DNA from: Gaiellasilicea sp045403015
Lineage (GTDB): Bacteria > Actinomycetota > Thermoleophilia > Gaiellales > Gaiellaceae
Direction of reading: 5' to 3'
DNA: 16,333 nucleotides
NCBI GenBank assembly: GCA_045403015.1
Contig: JAXIPI010000442.1
Coordinates: 1-16,333, forward strand
A program made the translations under genes and the position numbers. Below are positions 1 through 9,346 of this stretch, in pieces. Under the pieces are notes generated by a model. That model was not told the origin of the DNA. It searched no databases and saw only the letters and a program-made list of their open reading frames with translations. Each line of letters starts with the position of its first letter. Positions within the stretch are counted from its first letter, which is position 1.

Positions 1-4
1 CGGC

Positions 5-42
5 GCTCGAGGAGGACCGCCACACGGCGGACCTCCTCGGGC
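5..42 (-). terminator. Terminator-like hairpin after lon
   Basis: An inverted repeat lies 15 bases beyond the lon stop codon. The outer arms are CGAGGAGG (8-15) and CCTCCTCG (32-39), followed inward by an A-A mismatch and five more pairs (CCGCC/GGCGG) around an ACAC loop. Three further pairs, one of them G-U, extend the base to 5 and 42. I see no T-run after it, but only four bases remain in the window. It is most simply read as the lon terminator; a role for a gene further left cannot be excluded. Confidence 0.6.
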
Positions 43-57
43 ACCGGCTTGCAGGAT

Positions 58-2334
<2,277 letters not shown>

Positions 2335-2341
2335 CTCATCA

Positions 2342-2347
2342 CTCCTT
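2342..2347 (-). promoter_or_regulatory. Ribosome binding site that decides the lon start
   Basis: The minus strand reads AAGGAG here, followed by TGATGAG (7 bases) and then TTG at 2334. This is the best Shine-Dalgarno sequence I noticed in the window. It favours a TTG start over ATG at 2325 (16-base spacing) and over ATGs at 2361 and 2367, which lie upstream of the site. Confidence 0.7.
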
Positions 2348-2408
2348 CTAGGTGTATCCATACTCATATCAACTACAAAAAGAGTACCGATATTCCTCCC
2401 GCGCGCAG

Positions 2409-2443
2409 TTGCCGTTCCACTAAACCTGCGTATGATCCGCTCG
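2409..2443 (+). promoter_or_regulatory. Sigma-70-like promoter giving a leaderless XRE mRNA
   Basis: The -35 box TTGCCG (2409-2414), a 16-base spacer and the -10 box TATGAT (2431-2436) are followed by six bases and then the GTG at 2443. With usual spacing the +1 base is the G of the start codon, so the transcript would have no 5' leader. No Shine-Dalgarno sequence precedes the GTG, which agrees with this reading. Confidence 0.7.
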
Positions 2444-3021
2444 TGCCGAGAGCGACCCCGCTCGCAGCCCGGAACGACACGCCGAAGGTCGGCGCACGCG
2501 TTCGGTCGCTCCGGCGGGAGCGCGGACTGACGATCGAGCAGCTGGCAGCCGCCACCGGGCTGACCAAGGGCTTCATCAGCCAACTCGAGCGAGACCGGAC
2601 TGCACCGTCCCTCTCCTCGATCGCGCGCATCTGCGACGCACTGGGCGTACCCTTGAGCCACATCTTCGAACGCGAGCCCGCGCCCGCGCTGGTCCGCAAG
2701 CACGAGCGCTCGCCCGTGGACACGTACTTCCCGACCGAGAACCACCTGCTCTCGTCCCGCGACGAGGAGCGCTTCCAGGCAATCGAATCCGTCGTTGCCC
2801 CCGGCGCCGGAGCGGGCGACGAGCTCTACTCCCTCCCGGGCGAGATGGAGTTCGTCTACGTGCTGGCGGGGACGATCGAGCTGCAAGTCGCCGACGAGAC
2901 GCACGTCCTCGAGGAGGGTGACGCCCTCACCTACCCCCTCTCGAAGCCACACACGTGGCGGAACGCCTCGGACTCGGAGGAGCTTCGCGTCCTCTGGGTC
3001 TCCGTTCCCAACCCGTACTAG
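2443..3021 (+). CDS. XRE-family transcriptional regulator with C-terminal cupin domain
   Basis: This is a predicted DNA-binding regulator of 192 residues. A lambda-repressor-type helix-turn-helix spans about 16-72 (VRSLRRERGLTIEQLAAATG followed by TKGFISQLERDRTAPSLSSI). A small-molecule-sensing cupin spans about 110-190, with PGEMEFVYVLAGTIELQV and GDALTYPLSKPHTWRN. This fold is known from PuuR-like and other HTH-cupin regulators, where the cupin binds a metabolite. Typical length is 180-200, so the gene looks complete. The GTG start is supported by the promoter placing +1 on it. It is divergent from lon with 108 bases between the starts, so self-regulation or control of lon is possible. The ligand and targets cannot be read from sequence, and no metabolic gene is in the same transcription unit. 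Confidence 0.92.
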   Translation: MPRATPLAARNDTPKVGARVRSLRRERGLTIEQLAAATGLTKGFISQLERDRTAPSLSSIARICDALGVPLSHIFEREPAPALVRKHERSPVDTYFPTENHLLSSRDEERFQAIESVVAPGAGAGDELYSLPGEMEFVYVLAGTIELQVADETHVLEEGDALTYPLSKPHTWRNASDSEELRVLWVSVPNPY

Positions 3022-3030
3022 CCGGCGCAA

Positions 3031-3060
3031 GATGAGCATCCGCGGAAGCGGATGCTCATC
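3031..3060 (+). terminator. Perfect 13-bp hairpin downstream of the XRE gene
   Basis: GATGAGCATCCGC (3031-3043), loop GGAA, and its exact complement GCGGATGCTCATC (3048-3060) form a fully paired stem. It begins nine bases after the XRE stop codon. There is no T-tract. Position and stability suggest a terminator for the regulator gene or an mRNA-stabilising 3' end. Confidence 0.65.
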
Positions 3061-3069
3061 GCGCGAAGA

Positions 3070-3144
3070 CCCCTGAAGGGGCCGCAAGCGGCCCAAGAGC
3101 CTGCACACCGTAAAGTTTGCGCCGAGGAGGCCGAAGACGCAGGT
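3070..3144 (+). other. Possible structured 5' leader of the GGDEF/HD-GYP gene
   Basis: After the XRE hairpin come CCCC-TGAA-GGGG (3070-3081) and GGGCCG-CAAG-CGGCCC (3079-3094), which compete for the same G residues. CCTGC (3100-3104) can pair with GCAGG (3139-3143), enclosing a small GCC-GAGGA-GGC hairpin (3121-3131). No sigma-70 -10/-35 pair gives a leaderless start at 3151, so a transcribed leader is plausible. CCGCAAGC faintly recalls the ACGCAAAGC segment of the c-di-GMP-I (GEMM) riboswitch, but the rest of that consensus is missing. The function is unassigned. Confidence 0.3.
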
Positions 3145-3150
3145 AGATCG

Positions 3151-5955
3151 ATGCCTGCACGCTTCCGACTTCCACTTGCGCTCCTGCTGTGCGCCGTTGC
3201 GACCGCGGCCCTGTCGCTGATGCTCTGGCGCCTCGAGCAGGACGACGTCCGCCAGGAAGCACGCGAGCGGGCGAACGGGGCGGCCGCAGCGCTCGAGGAG
3301 CGCACCGCCGCCGCAGTGCTCGCGCTCGAAGGCGTTCGCGCTGCCTACGACGCCTCACCTTCGGTCGGCGCGACCACCTTCTCGACGTTTGCCCGCGTGC
3401 CACTCGCACGAACGGAGGTCATTGCAGTCGGCTGGGCCCCTCGCGTCGCCGCCTCGCAGCGGACCGAGGTCGAAGCGAGCGAGCAGGTTCGCATCTCCGC
3501 TCCGGCCAACGCGCTGACCACCTATCCACTTCTCCGCCTCGAGCCGGCCGCCACGACCGCGGACGCGCTCGACCTCGGCTCCGACCCGTCCCTCGCCGCC
3601 GCCCTCCGGATCGCGCTCACAACCGGAAGGCCGCAAATCTCAGCCCCCGTCCGCGTTCAGGGTGACGGCAGGCTCGGCGTCTTCGCCTTTGTCCCCGTCT
3701 TCGGCCGCGGCCTCCCGCTACGCACTCCCGCTGAGCGGCGCGAGGCACTCACGGGGGTCGTGACCGGCGCTCTGGCCGCGGACGCACTCGTCCGCAACGC
3801 CTTGTCCGGTCTCCCGGCCGACCTGCATGTCCGCGTCACCGACGGCCCTTCCGTTCTCGCGCACGGCCCGGGCGGCGCCACGATCGCCCACGCGCTGGTC
3901 GAGGGCCGGACGTGGCGCGTCTCGCTCGCACCATCCCCCGCGTCGTCCATCGCCCCGGTGGGCGTGGCGTTCGCGGGACTCGCCTTGATGATCCTGCTCG
4001 GCGCGGCGTCGATGCGCCTGCGCCGACGCGCTGCTTCCGAAGCCGCGCTCGAGACGACGCTGGCACTCGAGCGCTCGACCTCGGCCTTCGCACTCGCCCG
4101 CGCCGAGACGAAGGTCGATGAGGAGCAGGAGGCTCGCAGGCTCGTCGCGGACGCCACAGACTCGCTCGTGCTCGAGGTCGACAGGGACGGCATCGTCCGC
4201 TCGTGCTCGCCTGCCGTCGAGCGGCTGCTGGGCTATGACGCCGCAGAGCTCATCGGGCTCGAGGTCTACTCGCTCCTGCACCCCGACGACCTGCTCGCGC
4301 CCGCGAACGGACCGCAGCGCTACGCCCGCAAGGACGGCAGCTACGTCGTCCTCGAAGGCAGGCGCCTGACGCGCCGCGACGAGCTCGGTTTCGTCGCCGG
4401 CATCGTCACAGTCCTGCGCGACACGGCGGACCCGACGACAAGAACGGCCGAGCGTCGCATCCAGGATGCGGTTGCGCTCGAGCCCGACCCAGTCGAGCTC
4501 TTCTCGATCGTCGCTGAAGAGGTGGCGCTCGACCTGCGCGTCGAAGCGGCAGCAGTCGTCCGCTTCGAGACGGGTGGCTTCGGAACGATCGTCGGCGCCT
4601 GCGAGCCACGAGGCTCGGTCCGACTCACTCCCGGCACGACCGTGTCGCTCGAGTCCGATGAGCCGGCCGCGATGGTCTTTCGCACCGGACAGGCTGCCGT
4701 CAGCGCGGCGCCGATCCGCGTTGGCGCTCGGCTCTGGGGGGCACTCGTCGCTGTAGGCGCCGAAGGCGAACGACTTGCCACTCTCGCCCTGACTGCTCAG
4801 TCCGCGATCGGCTTTGCCGACGCGAGTGCCCAGCTCAGCGCGCTTGCCACTCGCGATCAGCTGACGAACTTGCCCGACCACCGTGCCTTCCACGAGCAGC
4901 TGCGCTCTGAGGTGAGACGCGCCGAGCGTCATGAGCGTGCGCTCTCCCTCGTCCTGATCAACATCGACAACTTCAAGCAGATCAACGCCGAGCACGGCCG
5001 CCTGGCTGGGGACCGCGCGCTTGCCGAAGTCGGCCGCAGACTCGCCGCCACGGTACGGAACGGCGAGCTCGTCTCACGCCTGTCGGCCGACCACTTCGGC
5101 TGGGTCCTCCCGGAGACCGAGGGTCTGAGTGGCTGGATCGCTGCCGAGCGTGCACGCCGTTCCCTCGCCGCTGCTCCGATCGAAGGGATCGGCACCATCA
5201 CCGCCTCTGCAGGCGTCTGCGACTTCCAGGAGGTCGGCGGCTCCGACGAGCTGCTCGCCTTCGCCGAGGTCGCGCTCGTTCACGCCAAGGGATCGGGCGG
5301 TAACGCAACCTTCCGCTACAGCGCCGAGCTCGACGGCGGCGGCGGCCACCAGCCCGAGGACGAGCGCGGGCTCGACCGCCTACGTTCCCTCGCGCGCGAG
5401 CTCGACGCCGAGGATCCGGGCACCGAAGGTCACTCCGAGCGGGTCTCCCGCGTGGCCGAGAAGCTCGCACTGGCGTGCGGGTGGAGCCCAGAGCTTGCGA
5501 TTCGCCTCGCCCAGGCAGCGCTCGTCCATGACGTCGGCAAGCTCAGCATCGACGAGGACGTCCTCCGCAAGCCCGGCCCACTCTCGAAGGCTGAGCGCGA
5601 CCAGATCCGGAATCACCCCGACACGGGCGCGGAGATCGCGGTCAAGGCGCTCGACGCGGAGCAGCTCAGCTGGATCCGCCACCACCACGAGCGTTGGGAC
5701 GGCGCCGGGTACCCGCACGGTGTCGCCGGCGAGCTCATCCCGGTCGGCGCACGCTTGCTCGCGCTCGCCGAAGCCTGGGACGCGATGACGTCCAGCCGCG
5801 TCTACGGCGAGGCACTGGACACCGCCGATGCGCTGGCCGAATGCAAGCGTGAGCGCGGGACGCAGTTCGCGCCTGAAGCGGTCGATGCGCTCGAGCGGCT
5901 GTGGGCGCTCGGCGCGTTGACGATGGCCGACGTCGGCTTCGTCGCCTTCGACTAG
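3151..5955 (+). CDS. Membrane sensor CHASE-PAS-GAF-degenerate GGDEF-HD-GYP
   Basis: This is a 934-residue signalling protein predicted to hydrolyse cyclic di-GMP in response to an external signal. A first membrane helix lies at about 5-25, an extracytoplasmic CHASE-like sensor at about 40-260 and a second helix at about 266-288. PAS (about 328-430) and GAF (about 440-585) domains follow. The GGDEF domain (about 585-760) has Asn604 in place of the first Asp of the DxD motif (NIDNFK), SADHF (645-649) instead of GGDEF, and no proper RxxD inhibitory site, so cyclase activity is unlikely. The HD-GYP domain is intact: HSERVSRVAE, His793-Asp794 (HDVGK), NHPDTG and HHERWDGAGYP (845-855). I preferred ATG 3151 because a membrane helix follows at once; an in-frame ATG at 3052 lies inside the upstream hairpin. 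Its stop overlaps that of the convergent hydrolase gene in CTAG. Confidence 0.93.
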   Translation: MPARFRLPLALLLCAVATAALSLMLWRLEQDDVRQEARERANGAAAALEERTAAAVLALEGVRAAYDASPSVGATTFSTFARVPLARTEVIAVGWAPRVAASQRTEVEASEQVRISAPANALTTYPLLRLEPAATTADALDLGSDPSLAAALRIALTTGRPQISAPVRVQGDGRLGVFAFVPVFGRGLPLRTPAERREALTGVVTGALAADALVRNALSGLPADLHVRVTDGPSVLAHGPGGATIAHALVEGRTWRVSLAPSPASSIAPVGVAFAGLALMILLGAASMRLRRRAASEAALETTLALERSTSAFALARAETKVDEEQEARRLVADATDSLVLEVDRDGIVRSCSPAVERLLGYDAAELIGLEVYSLLHPDDLLAPANGPQRYARKDGSYVVLEGRRLTRRDELGFVAGIVTVLRDTADPTTRTAERRIQDAVALEPDPVELFSIVAEEVALDLRVEAAAVVRFETGGFGTIVGACEPRGSVRLTPGTTVSLESDEPAAMVFRTGQAAVSAAPIRVGARLWGALVAVGAEGERLATLALTAQSAIGFADASAQLSALATRDQLTNLPDHRAFHEQLRSEVRRAERHERALSLVLINIDNFKQINAEHGRLAGDRALAEVGRRLAATVRNGELVSRLSADHFGWVLPETEGLSGWIAAERARRSLAAAPIEGIGTITASAGVCDFQEVGGSDELLAFAEVALVHAKGSGGNATFRYSAELDGGGGHQPEDERGLDRLRSLARELDAEDPGTEGHSERVSRVAEKLALACGWSPELAIRLAQAALVHDVGKLSIDEDVLRKPGPLSKAERDQIRNHPDTGAEIAVKALDAEQLSWIRHHHERWDGAGYPHGVAGELIPVGARLLALAEAWDAMTSSRVYGEALDTADALAECKRERGTQFAPEAVDALERLWALGALTMADVGFVAFD

Positions 5956-7043
5956 CCAGCCGACGCGAAACGCGAGAAGGCCGCGAGGGCAACCCGGCCC
6001 GCGAGATCGTCGGCCGCGCCGATGCTCCACGTCATGACCGTGGCGACGAAGACGCCACCGTGGAACGCGACGATGCCGTTGTCGTGCCGGATCCCGGCCA
6101 GCCACCCGGCCTTGTGCATGACGATCGGACCCGGACCGAGGTATCGGTCGAGCTTCCCACGGTCGGCGACCTGAGCAAGGAGCCAAAGCAGGTAGCGCGC
6201 CTCCGAGCCACTCACGCCGAGGTGCAGGAGCGGCCCCTTTCCTACAGCCGCGAGATAGACCGCGCGGGCGAGACGCGCGAGATCCCAGGCCGTCGTGTAC
6301 TTGCCGAGCCCGAACGCGGGCTGGCTCTCGACTCGGATCGGAATCGGCGCCGCCGAGGCTGCCCCGCGTGTCACGTAACCCCCGTACATCAGCGAATCGT
6401 TCAGCCCGAGAGCCCGCATGGTCTCGTTCACCCGCGCCGAACCGGCGGAGGTCGATCCTGCGAGCCAAACCTCGAGCTCGTTCGCTGCCTCATTGTCGGA
6501 GAGGATCAGCATGTGGCCGAGCAGGCGCGCGAGCTGAGTTCGCTCGGCGGGCTTTCCCTCGAGAGAGCGCATCACGGTCACCGCGATGGCGAGCTTGAGC
6601 GTCGAGGCTGCGGGGAAGCGCGCCCGGGCGTTCCATGAGGCACCGCGCCCGGTGCGGAGATCCTGCACGTAGACGCCGGCCGTCCCGCCGTGACGCGCCA
6701 CGAGTGAGCGGACGGTTCGGGCGAGAGCCGGATCGAGCCGCGACGAACGCTGGCGCGGATCGGAGCGAAGCGGGAGGGCGAGAACGGGCTCGACAACGCT
6801 CGTCGAGCGACGGTTCCGCCCGTCGACCGCGGTCACGCGAACCTCGACCACACCCGTCTGCATGGGAACGTTGAGCGCGAAGGACCGGCCGCGCAGCGGC
6901 TCCTGCGCGACGACGTGCTTTCCGACGCGAACGATGATCTGCCGCGTCCCGCGCGGAGCGACACCCGCAACGTGGCCGAACGAGACCTCGCGCGGCGCCG
7001 GCGCGGTTATCGCCGGCGGGGGAAGAGCCGGGGCGTCGATCAT
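5952..7043 (-). CDS. Class A beta-lactamase-like serine hydrolase, no signal peptide
   Basis: This 363-residue protein has a Pro-rich start, a beta-strand-rich domain at about 20-90 that may be Ig-like, and a class A beta-lactamase/transpeptidase-fold domain from about 110. The nucleophile motif STLK is at 147-150, SDN at 182-184, and KAG (311-313, in MHKAGW) replaces KTG. I find no ExxLN omega loop 30-40 residues after SDN, so the deacylating Glu of true class A beta-lactamases seems missing. A peptidoglycan-peptidase-like or degenerate hydrolase is as likely as an antibiotic-resistance enzyme. ATG 7043 is the last start before the frame runs antisense to dinB. It gives no hydrophobic signal sequence although the family usually acts outside the membrane, so the 5' end may be truncated. 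The protein contains a single clear catalytic domain and no Cys-anchored lipoprotein motif. Confidence 0.85.
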   Translation of the reverse strand: MIDAPALPPPAITAPAPREVSFGHVAGVAPRGTRQIIVRVGKHVVAQEPLRGRSFALNVPMQTGVVEVRVTAVDGRNRRSTSVVEPVLALPLRSDPRQRSSRLDPALARTVRSLVARHGGTAGVYVQDLRTGRGASWNARARFPAASTLKLAIAVTVMRSLEGKPAERTQLARLLGHMLILSDNEAANELEVWLAGSTSAGSARVNETMRALGLNDSLMYGGYVTRGAASAAPIPIRVESQPAFGLGKYTTAWDLARLARAVYLAAVGKGPLLHLGVSGSEARYLLWLLAQVADRGKLDRYLGPGPIVMHKAGWLAGIRHDNGIVAFHGGVFVATVMTWSIGAADDLAGRVALAAFSRFASAG

Positions 7044-7058
7044 GATGCTTGCATCATG
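7041..7058. repeat. 18-bp palindrome containing both divergent start codons
   Basis: The sequence CATGATGCTTGCATCATG has eight-base arms that are exact inverted complements around a central TT. The ATG of the hydrolase (7043 to 7041, minus) and the ATG of dinB (7056-7058, plus) sit at its two ends. CATGAT thus lies nine bases before each ATG on its own strand and resembles a -10 box. It may be an operator shared by both genes. It does not match the actinobacterial LexA box (GAAC-N4-GTTC). Confidence 0.6.
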
Positions 7059-8135
7059 GCGATCCTCGCGCGCAACATCATTGGACACCTTGACCTCGAC
7101 GCGTTCTACGCCGCCGTGGAGGAGCTCGAGCAGCCCGAGCTGCGCAAGAAGCCCCTGATTGTCGGCGGCGACCCCCAGGGCCGCGGAGTCGTCTCGACCG
7201 CGAACTACGTGGCGCGGCGCTTCGGGATCCGCTCGGCGATGAGCTGCGCCGAGGCACTGCGCCGCTGTCCGGAAGCCGTGTTTGTCCGCCCCCGGCACAC
7301 CCTGTACCGCGAGTACTCGCAGGCCGTCTGGGCCTCGGTGCGCGAGGTCGTCCCGACGGTCGAGCGCACCGGCCTCGACGAGGGCTACCTCGACTTCGCC
7401 GGGCTCGCGGCCGACTTCTCCCGCGCCCGTGCGGTGGCCGAGGCCGTGCAGACCTCGGTGAAAGCCGCGACGAGCCTCTCCTGCTCGCTCGGCGTCGCGC
7501 CGACGAAGGTCGTGGCCAAGATCGCCTCGGACCGGCGCAAGCCGGGTGGGATCACCGTCGTTCCGGCGGGGACCGAGGCTGCCTTCCTGGCGCCCTTCGC
7601 CGTGCGGGCTCTCCCGGGTGTCGGCCCGCGTGCGGAGGAACGGCTGGCAGCAGCCGGTGTGACGACAATCGGCGCGCTCGCTGGGCTCTCCGACCCCGAC
7701 CTTCGCGCGCTGCTGCCCGGGCAGGTCGGCCAGACGCTCCGCGACCGGGCTCAGGGGCTCGATCCGCGCGGGCTCGAGACGACGAGCGAGCGGATCTCGA
7801 TCTCGGTCGAGGAGACCTTCGAGCGCGACCTGCTCGACCGCGGGCTCCTGCACTCCGAGCTCCGTCGAATGGCGGCCGATCTGGGCCAGCACCTTCGACG
7901 CAACGGCCAGTCGGCCCGCACGGTGACCGCCAAGCTCCGGTACACCGACTTCTCGATCCGAAGTCGCTCGACGAGCCTCGACGTCGGCATCGACGATCCG
8001 GAGCGGATCGGGGAGCTCGCGTGCGCGCTGCTCGACCGTGGGCTGCGCGACCGGCCGGGGGCGCTGCGCCTCGTCGGCGTCGGCCTGTCCGGCCTCTCGG
8101 ATTTCCGCCAGCTGAGCCTTGACGAGACAGCCTAG
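7056..8135 (+). CDS. dinB: DNA polymerase IV (Y-family translesion polymerase)
   Basis: This 359-residue Y-family polymerase copies past damaged bases with low fidelity. The first catalytic motif is HLDLDAFYAAVEE (Asp13/Asp15 region). The second is RTGLDEGYLDF with Asp108-Glu109, where most relatives read DEAYLD or DEAFLD. CSLGVAPTKVVAKIASDRRKPGG is the typical palm/thumb segment, ALPGVGPRAEERL is the helix-hairpin-helix of the thumb, and the little-finger domain follows. RQLSLDE close to the C-terminus fits a sliding-clamp binding motif of QLSL type. Length matches the family (about 350-400). ATG 7056 is preferred because the protein then starts nine residues before the first motif. It has no Shine-Dalgarno sequence and sits on a palindrome shared with the divergent hydrolase. 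No LexA box is visible, so SOS control is not supported by this sequence. Confidence 0.97.
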   Translation: MAILARNIIGHLDLDAFYAAVEELEQPELRKKPLIVGGDPQGRGVVSTANYVARRFGIRSAMSCAEALRRCPEAVFVRPRHTLYREYSQAVWASVREVVPTVERTGLDEGYLDFAGLAADFSRARAVAEAVQTSVKAATSLSCSLGVAPTKVVAKIASDRRKPGGITVVPAGTEAAFLAPFAVRALPGVGPRAEERLAAAGVTTIGALAGLSDPDLRALLPGQVGQTLRDRAQGLDPRGLETTSERISISVEETFERDLLDRGLLHSELRRMAADLGQHLRRNGQSARTVTAKLRYTDFSIRSRSTSLDVGIDDPERIGELACALLDRGLRDRPGALRLVGVGLSGLSDFRQLSLDETA

Positions 8136-8144
8136 ATTTTTGTC

Positions 8145-8164
8145 GCGGTTGACTTGAAAACCGC
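8145..8164 (+). repeat. Short inverted repeat over the response-regulator promoter
   Basis: GCGGTT (8145-8150) and AACCGC (8159-8164) are exact inverted complements separated by eight bases. The repeat begins ten bases after the dinB stop and overlaps the -35 region of the next gene, so it may be an operator or a weak terminator. Confidence 0.35.
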
Positions 8165-8188
8165 TTCAATTTGCCGATAACTCCGGTA
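8154..8188 (+). promoter_or_regulatory. Candidate promoter of the REC-HD-GYP gene, near-leaderless
   Basis: TTGAAA (8154-8159), a 16-base spacer and GATAAC (8176-8181) predict transcription from about 8188, one base before the ATG at 8189. An alternative -35, TTGACT (8149-8154), would need a spacer over 20 bases. The region is clearly more AT-rich than its surroundings. Confidence 0.45.
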
Positions 8189-9334
8189 ATGTCCTCGCCT
8201 CCCGCCAGCGAGCGGATCCTGATCGTCGACGACGAGGATCAGATCCGCACCCTTCTCGCCCGCCTGCTCGGGGCGCACGGCTACGACTGCATCACCGCCG
8301 AGAGCGCCGCTGCAGGCCGGCGCACCCTCAAGGAGATGCCGATCGCGCTCGTTCTCAGCGACGTGAACATGCCCGGCGAGTCGGGAATCGACTTCACGAG
8401 CGAGGTGCTCGCGCAGTACCCGGACACGGCCGTCGTGATGGTCACCGGCATGGATGATCGCCGGTTCGCACAGATTGCGATCGAGCTCGGCGCGTACGGC
8501 TACATCCTGAAGCCCTTCAAGCCGAACGAGCTGATCATCAACGTCGGCAACGCACTTCGACGCCGCGCCCTCGAGATCGAGAACCGCGGCCATCGCGAGC
8601 GGCTCGAGCAGACGGTGCTCGAACGCACGTCGGCCCTCCGCGACACCATTGCCCAACTCGAGACGTCAGACATCGAGCTACGCCGCCTCCGCGAGGAGAC
8701 GATCCGCCGTCTCTCCTGGGCTGCCGAGTTCCGCAACCAGGAGACGGGCGAGCACATCGTCCGCATGAGCCTCTACTGCGCCCTGCTCGCCCGGCTCGCC
8801 GGGCTCGACGCGGAACGCGCCGAGGACATCCGGATTGCGAGCCCGATGCACGACGTCGGCAAGATCGGCATCCCCGACCGGATCATGCTCAAGCCGGGCC
8901 GGCTCACCGAGGACGAGCGCAAGGTGATGGAAGCGCACACCGAGATGGGCCATCGCATTCTCGCCGGCTCCGACGTCGACCTGCTCGACCTCGCCGCGCT
9001 GATGGCGCTCACGCACCACGAGCGGATCGACGGCACGGGCTACCCGGCCGGGCTCGCCGGCGAGGAGATTCCGATCGAAGGCCGCATCACCGCCGTCGCT
9101 GACGTTTTCGACGCGCTCACGTCCGACCGCGTCTACCGCGCCGCGTTCCAGCCGGACGAGGCACGCGAGATGATGGAAAAGGAGCGAGGCACGCAGTTCG
9201 ACGCGAACCTGCTCGACCTCTTCTTCGGGGCGTTCGACGACGTGCTCGCAATCAGGCGCTCCGCCGATACCGGCAACGCCGAGCAGACGCTCGCCCGTGC
9301 GCTCGCACACGTCACGGCGCGCGCAAGCCTCTAG
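8189..9334 (+). CDS. RpfG-like response regulator, REC-HD-GYP cyclic-di-GMP phosphodiesterase
   Basis: This 381-residue response regulator is predicted to hydrolyse cyclic di-GMP when phosphorylated. The receiver domain (about 8-125) has acidic Asp14-Asp15, phospho-acceptor Asp58 in LVLSDVNMPG and Lys108 in ILKPF. A long charged coiled-coil helix (about 128-180) links to the HD-GYP domain, whose metal-binding residues all look present: His221-Asp222 (MHDVGKIGIPD), HTEMGH, HHERIDGTGYP (276-286) and DALTSDRVYR. Length matches the RpfG type. I chose ATG 8189 over TTG 8171 because the receiver starts immediately and the promoter places +1 next to it. The gene is convergent with a hybrid histidine kinase 12 bases away, a plausible phosphodonor. 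The DNA-binding domain usual in response regulators is absent, so output should be enzymatic. Confidence 0.95.
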   Translation: MSSPPASERILIVDDEDQIRTLLARLLGAHGYDCITAESAAAGRRTLKEMPIALVLSDVNMPGESGIDFTSEVLAQYPDTAVVMVTGMDDRRFAQIAIELGAYGYILKPFKPNELIINVGNALRRRALEIENRGHRERLEQTVLERTSALRDTIAQLETSDIELRRLREETIRRLSWAAEFRNQETGEHIVRMSLYCALLARLAGLDAERAEDIRIASPMHDVGKIGIPDRIMLKPGRLTEDERKVMEAHTEMGHRILAGSDVDLLDLAALMALTHHERIDGTGYPAGLAGEEIPIEGRITAVADVFDALTSDRVYRAAFQPDEAREMMEKERGTQFDANLLDLFFGAFDDVLAIRRSADTGNAEQTLARALAHVTARASL

Positions 9335-9346
9335 CGCCCGGCCGAC

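Noticed and set aside
2361..2386. TACTC-N16-GAGTA inverted repeat upstream of lon, considered as a CIRCE or HAIR heat-shock operator
   Set aside because: The arms are only five bases. The spacing differs from CIRCE (9 bases between 9-base arms) and from HAIR (CTTGAGT-N7-ACTCAAG).
3061..3150. Firm call of a cyclic-di-GMP riboswitch
   Set aside because: Only a short CGCAAG-like patch agrees with the GEMM consensus; the conserved P1b tetraloop, its receptor and the 3' core are not recognisable. Kept as an open question only.
6975..7060. LexA box upstream of dinB
   Set aside because: I looked for GAAC-N4-GTTC and close variants around the start and found none; a lone CGAACG has no partner.
7044..7892. 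N-terminal extension of the serine hydrolase, antisense to dinB
   Set aside because: The extra 283 residues have no signal peptide or domain and lie exactly opposite a conserved polymerase.
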